From M3007 sp046153695 (GTDB lineage Bacteria; Bacteroidota; Bacteroidia; Chitinophagales; Saprospiraceae), in the NCBI GenBank assembly GCA_046153695.1, contig JBJXEZ010000347.1:1-17650 (forward strand): a stretch of DNA of 17,650 nucleotides, in the 5' to 3' direction. Under the pieces are notes generated by a model, which was given only the letters and a program-made list of their open reading frames with translations, had not been told where the DNA came from and made no database searches. Numbering within the stretch: the stretch's first letter is position 1; each line of letters begins with the position of its first letter. Shown here in pieces: positions 5,541 to 13,766 of this stretch. The position numbers and the translations under genes were made by a program.

Positions 5541-6572
5541 TCACTCCGTTTCTTCTATATCCATCAAACGCTGCTCCAGATCTTCGACAGATGGTAAGTC
5601 TGGCTTCAGATCGGCGGGCAAGGCTGCGGTCAGCATATACTCGGACACGCCGATAGGCTTGGTCAAGTCTTTTAGCGCGTATTCTACTACTATGTTTTTC
5701 TTGTCTTTACAGAGAATGATGCCAATGGAAGGGTTGTCAGATTCGGCTTTTACCAGGTCATCAAGAGCGGAAAGGTAAAAATTCATTTTGCCAGCATCGT
5801 CCGGCTTGAATGCGCGTATTTTCAGGTCAATGGCCACGTACCGCCGCAATTTCAAGTGGTAGAAAAGGAAATCAATCCGATAGTCTTCCCCTGCTACATC
5901 GAGCGGGAACTGGCTGCCTACAAAGGCAAAACCGGCTCCCAGCTCCAGAAGGAATCGCGTGATGTGCCGTACGATCTGGGCTTCAAGGTTTTTTTCCTTT
6001 GCGGCCTCGCCAAGCATCAGAAAGTCCAAAATGTAGGGGTCTTTCAGCACCTGTTGCACCAGGTCAGAGTCCGGCTTGGGCAGGGTATTGCTGAAGTTGG
6101 TAGGAGCGCCGCCTTGTCGTTCGTACAATTGTGTTTCGATGTGGAGCGCGAGCACGTTTCGCGACCAGCCGTTTTCAAGTGCCGCAGCAGCGTACCAGAA
6201 CCGCTTTTGTTCATCTGGGCATTTCTGCAGGAGGGTGATGTTGTGGTACCAACTGATTTGGTCAAGCGGCGCTTGACCAATTGGAAACTGTGGATAAGCC
6301 CGCGCAAATTGCCGCATGTATTTGAGGTTTGTCGTGGAAAAGCCATCCAGATCAGGGTAATCAATTTTTAAATCGACAGCCAGTTGTGTTAACACTTTAT
6401 CCCCCCATTTAGCGGCGTTTTGCCGCTCCAAAATAGCCTTGCCCACCTCCCAGTACAAATTGAGGAGTTGGTGGTTGATCGTAATCAATGCCCGAATTTG
6501 CGCGGAACGGATTTTTTCTTTGACTTCGCGAAGCAGATCGCGGTACGTGTTGTCGGTAAACAGGTCTGACAT
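5541..6572 (-). CDS. yhcG: YhcG/DUF1016 family PDDEXK nuclease
   Basis: This 343-residue protein has the two-part architecture of the YhcG family. An N-terminal helical DUF1016_N domain (about 10-150; NHQLLNLYWEVGKAI, WGDKVLTQLAVDL, FSTTNLKYMRQFARAYP) is followed by a PD-(D/E)XK nuclease fold. Candidate catalytic residues are Asp234 (YRIDFLFYH) and the Asp249-Leu-Lys251 triad in VAIDLKI, where relatives usually have ELK. KMNFYLSALDD and IGIILCKDK are the following conserved blocks. The family is proposed to act in DNA repair or nuclease-based defence and is frequent beside type I RM genes. Its promoter probably includes TACTTTTG at 6623-6616. The end is convergent with hflX. Family is certain; cellular role is inferred. 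Confidence 0.94.
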   Translation of the reverse strand: MSDLFTDNTYRDLLREVKEKIRSAQIRALITINHQLLNLYWEVGKAILERQNAAKWGDKVLTQLAVDLKIDYPDLDGFSTTNLKYMRQFARAYPQFPIGQAPLDQISWYHNITLLQKCPDEQKRFWYAAAALENGWSRNVLALHIETQLYERQGGAPTNFSNTLPKPDSDLVQQVLKDPYILDFLMLGEAAKEKNLEAQIVRHITRFLLELGAGFAFVGSQFPLDVAGEDYRIDFLFYHLKLRRYVAIDLKIRAFKPDDAGKMNFYLSALDDLVKAESDNPSIGIILCKDKKNIVVEYALKDLTKPIGVSEYMLTAALPADLKPDLPSVEDLEQRLMDIEETE

Positions 6573-6615
6573 GGGTTATCCAGGTTAAAAGGTAAAACCA
6601 ATTTTTTTAACCGGA

Positions 6616-6623
6616 CAAAAGTA
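6616..6623 (-). promoter_or_regulatory. Bacteroidota-type -7 box upstream of the YhcG-like gene
   Basis: TACTTTTG on the minus strand matches TAnnTTTG, 43 bp before the start codon. A T-rich stretch lies about 20 bp further upstream, in place of a clear TTTG. Confidence 0.5.
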
Positions 6624-6683
6624 AACAGGTAGTTGATTTAAAAAACTTTTTGTTTTAAAATTTATAAACAAAAACACAGTCAG

Positions 6684-6706
6684 CCTGGCCTCTTCGACAG
6701 GCCAGG
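6684..6706 (-). terminator. Hairpin downstream of the exported-protein gene
   Basis: CCTGGCCT (6684-6691) and AGGCCAGG (6699-6706) form a perfect 8-bp stem with a 7-nt loop. On the minus strand TGTGTTTTTG follows about 5 nt after the stem, so this could end transcription of the gene at 6766-7344. Its loop and 3' flank (TTCGACAGGC, GGATAACG) resemble repeats elsewhere in the window, so it may equally be a dispersed palindromic repeat. Confidence 0.5.
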
Positions 6707-6765
6707 ATAACGGAAGAAAATTTTTACGATAAGAGGTTGTTACGAGCACAGAGGCTGAACCCGTA

Positions 6766-7344
6766 CTATCCGTTAGCCCGCAAATTCAAAAACACCTTGA
6801 AGCCGATGCTCGCGGAAATGACTTTGGCCTTGGTGTGGTAGTTGCCATTGATCACGAACTCAAGGTTGCTGAACACGTCTCGGATGTAAAAATAGCCCAG
6901 TTCCACGCCGAGGGTCAGGTCAAGTTTTTCGGCGGTTCCATTCTCCCGAACGGCGATGGCACTGGAGTTAAAATCGTAGCGCATACCCACTTTGCCCATT
7001 GCTGTGAAAGCGCTTTGGTTGCTTTTGGCGCATTCGTTTCCGTTGGAGCGGTACATACCGGCACCTGCTTCCAGCAAGGCGTAAGGCCGCCAAAGGGTGG
7101 TGGCTCCAAAATCCTCCGCTTGTGGGTCGAAGGTGAACGTGGTACCACCGCCCAAACGGGCCACGCTCCAGTGGGTGCCGACGTTCATAGCCACCTCAAG
7201 GCCAGCACCGAGGCGGTTGCCAATGGTTTCCACGTTTGGTGTGTGTGCGTAGAAAGATGGAACGTCCAGAAAAAGGCGGGGGCCATTTTGGGCTTGCAGC
7301 GCGATGGCAGAACAGAGTAAAAAGGGAAGGATGAAAAATTTCAT
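6766..7344 (-). CDS. Exported protein, probable small outer-membrane beta-barrel; function unknown
   Basis: The 192 residues begin with a clear signal peptide (MKFFILPFLLCSAIALQAQN) and probable cleavage after AQA/QAQ. The rest alternates polar and apolar residues with many aromatics (RLGGGTTFTFDP, LGVELGYFYIRDVF, SASIGFKVFLNL), as in eight-stranded outer-membrane barrels of Bacteroidota. I recognise no specific family. The ATG is supported by the signal peptide directly behind it. A good TAnnTTTG box is not seen upstream; the nearest candidate (TTGTTTTG at 7431-7424) has one mismatch. It is monocistronic, followed by a hairpin. The barrel assignment is an inference from pattern; export is well supported. 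Confidence 0.75.
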   Translation of the reverse strand: MKFFILPFLLCSAIALQAQNGPRLFLDVPSFYAHTPNVETIGNRLGAGLEVAMNVGTHWSVARLGGGTTFTFDPQAEDFGATTLWRPYALLEAGAGMYRSNGNECAKSNQSAFTAMGKVGMRYDFNSSAIAVRENGTAEKLDLTLGVELGYFYIRDVFSNLEFVINGNYHTKAKVISASIGFKVFLNLRANG

Positions 7345-7588
7345 GGTAAAAAAACGATTGAGTGTGTGGAGGTTTGTGGCCGTTGAGATGCTGTTGCGGT
7401 TCCAAGCGCTGCTCTATTTTGAGCAAAACAATAACGCTCGTCGCATTTTTGGACAGCATAGGTACGCATTGCCACAGAATCGTGCAGTGCCTTTTTTGAG
7501 GAAAGGTCAATTTTGGTTCTTGAATTGAAAAATCTTCCCGGTGGTTTCCAGTTTGCAACCGACCTTTGGCCCGAAAAAAAACACGCAC
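7345..7588. other. Intergenic region between divergent genes
   Basis: This stretch separates the leftward exported-protein gene from the rightward biotin carrier gene and must hold both promoters. Rightward near-matches to TAnnTTTG are CATTTTTG (7444-7451), CAATTTTG (7508-7515) and GACCTTTG (7561-7568); none is perfect. No RNA gene or repeat is recognised. Confidence 0.4.
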
Positions 7589-8077
7589 GTGAAAAAAGAA
7601 CCGTTTCACATAACCGTCAATGACCAGCACGAATTTGATGTAAGCCCGGACGACGCCCAGGGCTTGGATGCCGTGCCCGATGGCACAGACGCGTTTCACT
7701 TGCTTGAAAACGGACAAGCCTTTCGCGCCGAATTGCTCGAAGTGGACTATGCCAAACGCGCCTATGTGATCAAGATCAACGGTGTAAAGTACGACGTCGC
7801 TATCGCTGATTATTATGACCGCCTGCTGAAACAACTGGGCCTGCAAAACGTGAGCGCCCTCAAAATCAACACCGTAAAAGCACCCATGCCCGGCTTGGTC
7901 ATCAGCGTGCTGGTACAACCTGGCCAGGTGGTGCAAAAAGGCGATCCGCTGCTCATCCTCGAGGCTATGAAAATGGAAAACGTGATTAAGGCCGCAAGTG
8001 ACGGGGTCGTAAAATCCGTGACAGCACAAAAAGGCCAGCCCGTGGAAAAGGGAATTACACTTTTAGAATTTGAATAA
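7589..8077 (+). CDS. Biotin carboxyl carrier protein (biotin/lipoyl attachment domain)
   Basis: The C-terminal domain (about 95-162) is a biotinyl domain with EAMKMEN; Lys128 is the expected biotinylation site, 35 residues from the end as usual. VKAPMPGLVISVLVQPGQ and KGDPLLILEAMKMENVIKA are characteristic of carriers of pyruvate/acyl-CoA-type carboxylases. The N-terminal part (FHITVNDQHEFDVSPDD, FHLLENGQAFRAELLEVDY) matches the extension of Bacteroidota carriers. I chose the GTG at 7589 because family similarity begins at KKEPFHITV. The frame is open further to a GTG at 7541, but those 16 residues look non-coding. The carrier holds biotin between a biotin carboxylase and a carboxyltransferase; neither partner is encoded nearby. 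The start choice is less sure than the function. Confidence 0.93.
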   Translation: MKKEPFHITVNDQHEFDVSPDDAQGLDAVPDGTDAFHLLENGQAFRAELLEVDYAKRAYVIKINGVKYDVAIADYYDRLLKQLGLQNVSALKINTVKAPMPGLVISVLVQPGQVVQKGDPLLILEAMKMENVIKAASDGVVKSVTAQKGQPVEKGITLLEFE

Positions 8078-8082
8078 AACTT

Positions 8083-8116
8083 TTTGTTGCTTAAAACAAT
8101 AAATGTTTTATGTTTG
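8083..8116 (+). promoter_or_regulatory. Bacteroidota-type promoter of the SRPBCC gene
   Basis: TATGTTTG (8109-8116) matches TAnnTTTG exactly. TTTTTGTTG just upstream gives a TTG at 8087-8089 with 19 bp spacing. It begins right after the biotin carrier stop, giving the next gene its own promoter and a leader of roughly 70-80 nt. Confidence 0.65.
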
Positions 8117-8195
8117 CCCCGCCAAGGAACGCTTCCTTGGCCCGCTCGGTGATTTTGTGCGGTTCTTACCAACTTTTTTCAAACTAAATTGCGCT

Positions 8196-9227
8196 ATGAA
8201 AATTCTCAAGTTTCTGCTTTACCTTATCCTGGGCCTTGGCTTACTATGGGTCGCGCTCGGTGTTTTTGGCAAAAAAGACTACCACATCGAACGCAGCCTC
8301 GAGATCGATGCCCCCAAGGACGTGGTTTACGAACAGGTTCGCCTGTTCAAAAACTTCAGTTCCTGGTCGCCCTGGGCACCCCTTGATCCAAAAATGAAAA
8401 CCAGTATTGAGGGCACAGACGGCACCGTTGGGGCCGTATACAAATGGTCCGGGAACGATGATGTAGGCACAGGCCAGGAAACCATCACAGCGCTTGCGCC
8501 GGATCGCATTGACTTCGAGGTCAAGTTCATCGAGCCATTTGAAAGTACCTCGCCGTCGTATTTGCTTTTTGCGGAAAACGGCAAAAAAACCAAGGTCACC
8601 TGGGCGTTTGATATGCACATCGCTTTCCCGTGGAACGGACTGGCTATGTTCACCGACATGGATGCTGGCGTAGGTAAGGACTACGAAAAAGGGCTTGAAA
8701 ACCTGAAAAAAGTATGCGAGGCCATTGCCCACAAAAAATACCGGGGCTACGAAGTGGCCGTCGAAGATATCCCCCAGCGATTTTATGTTGGTGTCCGCAA
8801 AACGGTGCCATTTCAGGACATGCAAACGTTTTTTGAAACCACTTTTGGCAATGCCATGGCATCAGTGGAAAAAAACGGGGCTACGCTATCCGGAGCGCCC
8901 GCTGGCTTGTTTTGGAGCTACAACGAGCAAGCCGGCTCTGCTGATATGGCTGCTGCCATGCCCGTGGCTGCAGACGGGAAGTTCGGCGGCGGCATGAGCG
9001 TGTTTCCGATAGGCGGTTCGCAAGCCCTCGTTATTTCGTACTACGGCTCTTACGAAAAAACCGGCGAGGCTCACTATGCTATGGATGAGTACATGGCTGA
9101 AAAAAACCTGCAATCCATTCCCCCGGTGATTGAGGAGTACATCACCGACCCCGGCAAGGAACCAGACACGAGCAAGTGGCTCACGCGGGTTGTTTACTTC
9201 ACCGAACCCAAGCAAAAACAACAGTAA
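8196..9227 (+). CDS. Membrane-anchored SRPBCC (polyketide cyclase-like) protein with GyrI-like C-terminal domain
   Basis: The ATG at 8196 gives 343 residues beginning with one hydrophobic segment (about 4-24, FLLYLILGLGLLWVALGVF). It is chosen over the frame's upstream ATG at 8103 because that one lies inside the promoter. Residues about 28-170 form an SRPBCC/START-like domain (HIERSLEIDAPKDVVYEQV, FKNFSSWSPWAPLDP, TKVTWAFDMHIAFPWNGL, DYEKGLENLKK). Residues about 180-335 look like a GyrI/AraC-type effector-binding domain (RFYVGVRKTVPFQDMQTFF, VISYYGSYEKTGEAHYAMDEY, EEYITDPGKEPDTSKWLTRV). Both folds bind small hydrophobic ligands, and this fusion is common as an uncharacterised Bacteroidota protein. 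The ligand is unknown. It ends convergently with the S9 peptidase gene across a long palindrome. Confidence 0.88.
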   Translation: MKILKFLLYLILGLGLLWVALGVFGKKDYHIERSLEIDAPKDVVYEQVRLFKNFSSWSPWAPLDPKMKTSIEGTDGTVGAVYKWSGNDDVGTGQETITALAPDRIDFEVKFIEPFESTSPSYLLFAENGKKTKVTWAFDMHIAFPWNGLAMFTDMDAGVGKDYEKGLENLKKVCEAIAHKKYRGYEVAVEDIPQRFYVGVRKTVPFQDMQTFFETTFGNAMASVEKNGATLSGAPAGLFWSYNEQAGSADMAAAMPVAADGKFGGGMSVFPIGGSQALVISYYGSYEKTGEAHYAMDEYMAEKNLQSIPPVIEEYITDPGKEPDTSKWLTRVVYFTEPKQKQQ

Positions 9228-9283
9228 AACAAAAAGTTAGGTGCTGAGGCAGAATCAATTGTCAATTGATCCTGCCTCGGCAC
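9228..9283 (-). terminator. Long palindromic terminator between convergent genes
   Basis: Positions 9241-9261 and 9263-9283 are inverted copies of 21 bp, differing at two positions (one would be a G-U pair). In the leftward direction the stem is followed by CTAACTTTTTGTTTT, as expected of an intrinsic terminator for the peptidase gene. The same hairpin may also stop rightward transcription, although no T-run follows on that side. Confidence 0.7.
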
Positions 9284-9301
9284 TTGCCAAGGCACTGTTC
9301 C

Positions 9302-12193
9302 TTAATTCCTCGTTTCGAGGCCCTGCCGAATGCCTTTTTCCATCGGTGATACACCCTTTTCCATCCACAGTGGCATCGGCGAGCCGAGCAGGTAATGGTC
9401 AAAAAACTGCTGCAACCGTGTTTGAAAATCTATTCGGTTTTGCAGTTTAACCGGCCAGTGTGGCTCGTCGTTGTAGTTGAGCATCCAAGCCGCTTTGTCC
9501 AATCGACGCAAGCCGGTGAATAGTTCAATGCCTTGGTACCAGGGTACTGCACCGTCCTTGTCGTTGTGCAGGATCAGAAGCGGAGTTTGCACCTTATCCA
9601 GAGAAAACAGAGGCGAGTTTTCGAGGTAGCGCATCGGGTATTCCCACAGTGTGCCACCGATACGGCTTTGCTGGTGCTCGTACTGAAATTGCCGTACCAA
9701 CCCCGTTTCCCATCGAATGCCGCCGTAGGCTGAGGTCATATTGGCTACCGGCGCACCCGCCTCGGCGCAAGCGAACAGGTTGGTGCGCGTCACGATATAT
9801 GCCGCTTGATAACCGCCCCACGAGTGCCCCTGCATGGCGATGCGCATGTGATCCACGAAGCCTTTGTCCAAAAGCGCTGTCACACCGCTCATCACGGCAT
9901 TGAAGGCACTCTCCCCGGGATAACCGGTGCGGTACGGGATATCGGGGGCGAATACCAGATATCCCCGACTGGCATACATGGTGTAGTTAATGGTGGATCG
10001 GTGTACGTCGGGCGCGCGGTGGACGTGTAGCCCGTCAGAGAGTTTTTCGTAAAAATTGACCACCATCGGGTATTGCTTTTTGGGGTCGAAATTATCGGGC
10101 TTTACCAACAGGCCTTCCAATTTTTCGCCAGTGAGCGAAGTCCAACGCACCCGTTCGATATTGCCCCAGCGGTATTCTGCCTGCTGGGGATTTGCCTGAG
10201 AAATTTGGCTGCCTCCGCTGAAGGTCGGAGCTGTGTAGTGCAAGTCGGGAAAGTTGTGGTAATTGTTGCGGGTGAAAAGCAGCGCATCGGACTTTTCGGC
10301 TTTGACGGGGCTGCGCGTGTAGGCAAAGTCGCTGCCAAGCCAAGGTGTAAGTTTGCCGGTTTTCAAGTCAAACCAGGCGTAGCCTTCGGCCTTGGTTTCA
10401 TCGTTTAAATGGTGCAACAGTAGCCTGGCTTCCGGTTCAATAGCATACTCATCCGGGTTGAGTCGAATGTAGCGGTAGGTTGTCCGGTTTTCCCGGCCAC
10501 GGGTCAGGCGTTGAGGTGGTGTGCCACCAGTGGGGTCGGTTTTCCATATGTCGAAGCGGTCGTAGAGCAGCAGAGCGGCATCCTGGATGAGCCAGCCCGC
10601 TGTCCCGTAGGAGTTTGGGTAGTCGGGCGTATCGTTTTCCTCGTTGAAAAACCGAACGGTGCGGTTGTCCGTGAGGCGTGCCGTTTGAGTACGGCGGGCA
10701 TCCCAGGCAAACCAGGCAGTGTCCGGATCGCTCCACCACAAGACAAAATTTGCAGATGGCGACAAACTGGGAGAGCATCGCAGCCCATTGACGATCATAC
10801 GTTTTTCGCCAGTGCTTACGTCCACAGCGTACACATCCCTCGCTGCCTCGCCTTCCCATTGACGGCGGTGTGCGTAGGGTTCCTCGCTTATCCCAAGGGC
10901 CAGGTTGGCATCGCGCTGAGGCTGGAAACGCCAGTCGGGTATGTCGGCCGAACCGAGCATGACGAACGTGTTTTTTCCCAGATGGCAAACTGCGGGGTAA
11001 CTGCGTTTTTTATCGGCATCCAGGCGTTTGGCCTGCTCGGTATACACCCGGTTTTGTGTCCAGGACCAAACTTCCACCTGCACGATTTCTTCGGGCAGCA
11101 GGGTGGTGTCCTGCAAAGGAATTGGAGGTGCGACGCCGAAGTACAGTTTACTGCCGTCCTCGCTGAACTCGGGGCGGGCGTGCTCGCTGATCCCCCAAGG
11201 CCCGGGCTGGCGGGGTAGAAAGGCGCTGCCGGTGTCGGCCAGCAGGCGCGGTGCCAGTTGCGCATCCGACCAGTAATGCAGTTGCCACGGGCGTACGCGG
11301 TTTTTTGTAGTATCCGTATCGGCGAGAAAAGCGGCTTGCTTGCCCCAGTCGTCAAGCGCCAGTTGAGCGAATTTGACTTTTGGGGCCATAAACAAGGGCC
11401 GCAGGGTACCCTGCCCGCAGTCGAACCGATACACTCCGGCGGAGAAGACCGAGTCGCGCCCGGAACTGTGGAGCACCAGTACCCCGCCGCGCTTTGCAAA
11501 GCGGTATTCCCGCACGAAGGGCACCGTGTCGGTGCGCCCGGTGGCCAATTCGCGCAGGAGCAGCCGGGAGCCGTTGTCCTTTGTGTCTTCGGCTTTGGCG
11601 TTTTTGGGCTTTTCTTCGGGAGTGGGTTTGCTAGTTTTGGTGCTGTCCGGTGTGACGGTTTCTTTGGCCTCCTTTTTGGGTTTTTCTTCTTTAGCAGGCT
11701 CCAAGTGGCAGGCCAGCCAACCCGACCATTTTTCCGGCAGGGCATAAGACCGCACGTTGGCGATTTTTTCGAGCGTGCCCGTTGCGAGTGTGTATACGCC
11801 GAGGGAGTCTTTGGGCAGGTCGTCGTCCTTCACTTTTCGGCGGCGTTGTGCCTTGAGCGAGTCGAGCGGGGGTTTTATTTTAAAAACCAGGCACGCGCCG
11901 TCGTAGGAAAACCTCGGCTCGGCAGCCCGTGCGAAGGTGTCGGTTTTGGCCGTTCGGGCGTTCCACAGGCAAAGCAGGTTATCGCCCTCAGTAGTGGGCG
12001 TAAGCAGGTACGCTACCCATTGGCCGTCGGGCGTTATCCGTTGGTTTTCAATCTTGCGCCAACGGTGTACATCGGCTATTTCGAGTGCGCGTTTTTCAAT
12101 TGGCGGCGCAGCCTCGGTGGCCGTTTTTTTTGCTGGGCGCTGGGAAAAAAGCAGGGCAGGAAGCAAGATAAGCAGAGCTGTGAAAAACCTCAT
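9302..12193 (-). CDS. Secreted S9 family (prolyl oligopeptidase-type) serine peptidase
   Basis: This 963-residue protein has a signal peptide (MRFFTALLILLPALLFSQRP), so it acts in the periplasm or outside the cell. A long beta-propeller-like middle region (about 40-680; SYDGACLVFK, FSEDGSKLYFG, SPSANFVLWWSD) is followed by an alpha/beta-hydrolase catalytic domain. Ser791 lies in GHSWGGYQAA, Asp880 in NDKDGAVPWYQG and His912 in NDEPHWP, giving the complete triad in family order. A lysine/glutamate/proline-rich low-complexity insert at residues 166-207 breaks the propeller. Such enzymes cut short peptides, often after proline, and Bacteroidota carry several. The start is supported by the signal peptide. 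It is monocistronic; TTTCTTTG at 12220-12213 is a near-match to the -7 box. Substrate is not predictable. Confidence 0.95.
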   Translation of the reverse strand: MRFFTALLILLPALLFSQRPAKKTATEAAPPIEKRALEIADVHRWRKIENQRITPDGQWVAYLLTPTTEGDNLLCLWNARTAKTDTFARAAEPRFSYDGACLVFKIKPPLDSLKAQRRRKVKDDDLPKDSLGVYTLATGTLEKIANVRSYALPEKWSGWLACHLEPAKEEKPKKEAKETVTPDSTKTSKPTPEEKPKNAKAEDTKDNGSRLLLRELATGRTDTVPFVREYRFAKRGGVLVLHSSGRDSVFSAGVYRFDCGQGTLRPLFMAPKVKFAQLALDDWGKQAAFLADTDTTKNRVRPWQLHYWSDAQLAPRLLADTGSAFLPRQPGPWGISEHARPEFSEDGSKLYFGVAPPIPLQDTTLLPEEIVQVEVWSWTQNRVYTEQAKRLDADKKRSYPAVCHLGKNTFVMLGSADIPDWRFQPQRDANLALGISEEPYAHRRQWEGEAARDVYAVDVSTGEKRMIVNGLRCSPSLSPSANFVLWWSDPDTAWFAWDARRTQTARLTDNRTVRFFNEENDTPDYPNSYGTAGWLIQDAALLLYDRFDIWKTDPTGGTPPQRLTRGRENRTTYRYIRLNPDEYAIEPEARLLLHHLNDETKAEGYAWFDLKTGKLTPWLGSDFAYTRSPVKAEKSDALLFTRNNYHNFPDLHYTAPTFSGGSQISQANPQQAEYRWGNIERVRWTSLTGEKLEGLLVKPDNFDPKKQYPMVVNFYEKLSDGLHVHRAPDVHRSTINYTMYASRGYLVFAPDIPYRTGYPGESAFNAVMSGVTALLDKGFVDHMRIAMQGHSWGGYQAAYIVTRTNLFACAEAGAPVANMTSAYGGIRWETGLVRQFQYEHQQSRIGGTLWEYPMRYLENSPLFSLDKVQTPLLILHNDKDGAVPWYQGIELFTGLRRLDKAAWMLNYNDEPHWPVKLQNRIDFQTRLQQFFDHYLLGSPMPLWMEKGVSPMEKGIRQGLETRN

Positions 12194-12356
12194 GTGCAGC
12201 GTTGTTTAGGGGCAAAGAAAGGGTTTCGATACGTTCTGTTGGTTCATATTTCCGACGCCGCTCAAAAATTTAAGCATCAAGAGCATTATTTCTCCAGTTA
12301 TCAACCACCATGCCCACAACTTGCGCTACTTTTCGCCGAAACATTTGCTGAAGTAC

Positions 12357-13766
12357 ATGAAAATCAAATTCTGCGGCGCAGCCCGTGAAGTAACCGGCTC
12401 CAGTCACCTCATCACGCTGGATGACAATTTCCGAATCCTGCTCGATTGCGGCCTGTATCAAGGCGGCGATGCCGATGAAGAAGGCCATATGATGGAGAAT
12501 TTCAACGACAACTGGCAGTTCGACCCAGGCGAGATTGATTGCCTCATCCTCAGCCATGCCCACATTGACCACACTGGTCGTGTCCCCAAATTAGTGGCCG
12601 ACGGATTCCGAGGCAGTATTTTCTCTACGCACGCCACGCGCGATCTCTGCTCGCTCATGCTCATGGACTCGGCTAAGATCCAGGAAGGCGATGCCTACCA
12701 TAAAAACAAACACCGGCAGCCGCACGAACCGGAAGTAAAACCACTGTATGTAGCCGACGACGTGCGTGCAACCTTGAGCCTGTTTGCCAGCTACAATTAC
12801 GAGCAGTGGTTCCATGTACACCCAAATGTGCGGGTACTGTTCCGAGACGCAGGCCATATCCTCGGCAGCGCTTCGGTCATGTTAGAAATCCAAGAGGGCG
12901 GCCGCACCATTCGGTTTGGATTCACGGGCGATATCGGGCGGCCCAACCGCCCGATCCTCGGGGACCCGTTGCCCATGCAGGAAGTGGATTACCTGATCTG
13001 CGAAAGCACTTACGGCGACCGCGAACACGAATCGGCTCCAGGCGAGGCCGAACACCTTGTCCATGTCGTGTACCGTACCTGCGTGGAAAAAAAAGGCAGG
13101 CTCATCATCCCGGCCTTTTCCGTGGGGCGCACACAGGAAATCGTATACATGCTCGACCAGTTGCAGCACGCTGGCAAACTACCCAGAGTGCCGGTTTTTG
13201 TGGACAGCCCGCTCGCCGTCAACGCTACCGACGTATTCATTGCGCACCCGGAGTGCTTCGACAGCCAACTGCACCAGTATATGTTGGAAGATGAAAACCC
13301 GTTCGGATTCAATGGCTTGCAGTATGTCCGCTCCAAGGACGGAAGCAAGCAGATCAACGAAATGCAAAAACCCTGCATCATCATCGCAGCCTCCGGCATG
13401 ATGAACGCTGGACGCATCAAACACCACCTGTTCAACAACATCGAAGACGAACGCAATACCTTCCTCATAGTCGGTTACTGCTCGCCCAACACACCCGGCG
13501 GCAAACTTCGCGAAGGCGCTAAAAGCCTGCGTATTTTCGGCGAATACAAACAGGTGCTCGCCGAAGTGGAGATCATGGACTCCTTTTCGGCTCATGGTGA
13601 CCGGGTGGAAATGCTCGATTTTTTGAAGAACCAGAAAAAATCCCTGAAAAAACTCTGGCTGGTTCACGGCACACTCGACCGACAGGAAAAATGGCGCGAT
13701 TACCTCCAGCAGAACGGATTTGGTAACGTGGATATTCCTGAGTTGGGGCAAGAGGAAACGATTTGA
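12357..13766 (+). CDS. Beta-CASP metallo-beta-lactamase fold RNase-like protein (YSH1/CPSF-type exonuclease family)
   Basis: Starting at the ATG at 12357 (MKIKFCGAAREVTGSSHLI) gives 469 residues; this opening is the family's normal N-terminus, so the ATG 12 codons upstream is rejected. Metal ligands are complete: His67, His69, Asp71 and His72 in SHAHIDHTG, His167 in DAGHILGSA and Asp192 in FTGDIG. The beta-CASP motifs follow: motif A acidic residue in CESTYGD (216), motif B region IIAASGMMNAGRIKHHL, motif C SAHGD (His413), then VHG (His437). The family comprises zinc-dependent endo/5'-exoribonucleases resembling CPSF73. It is distinct from RNase J, which has extra C-terminal domains. Role in RNA processing is a family inference. 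Its stop codon abuts the stop of the convergent CHAT gene with no gap. TACTTTTC at 12327-12334 is a near -7 box. Confidence 0.95.
   Translation: MKIKFCGAAREVTGSSHLITLDDNFRILLDCGLYQGGDADEEGHMMENFNDNWQFDPGEIDCLILSHAHIDHTGRVPKLVADGFRGSIFSTHATRDLCSLMLMDSAKIQEGDAYHKNKHRQPHEPEVKPLYVADDVRATLSLFASYNYEQWFHVHPNVRVLFRDAGHILGSASVMLEIQEGGRTIRFGFTGDIGRPNRPILGDPLPMQEVDYLICESTYGDREHESAPGEAEHLVHVVYRTCVEKKGRLIIPAFSVGRTQEIVYMLDQLQHAGKLPRVPVFVDSPLAVNATDVFIAHPECFDSQLHQYMLEDENPFGFNGLQYVRSKDGSKQINEMQKPCIIIAASGMMNAGRIKHHLFNNIEDERNTFLIVGYCSPNTPGGKLREGAKSLRIFGEYKQVLAEVEIMDSFSAHGDRVEMLDFLKNQKKSLKKLWLVHGTLDRQEKWRDYLQQNGFGNVDIPELGQEETI

Noticed and set aside
7196..8029. A 277-codon minus-strand frame across the biotin carrier gene
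   Set aside because: It is antisense to the EAMKMEN-containing gene and to intergenic DNA, with no motif of its own.
11258..12388. A 376-codon plus-strand frame opposite the S9 peptidase
   Set aside because: The peptidase frame has a signal peptide and a full catalytic triad. The antisense frame has no recognisable domain and runs into the beta-CASP start region.
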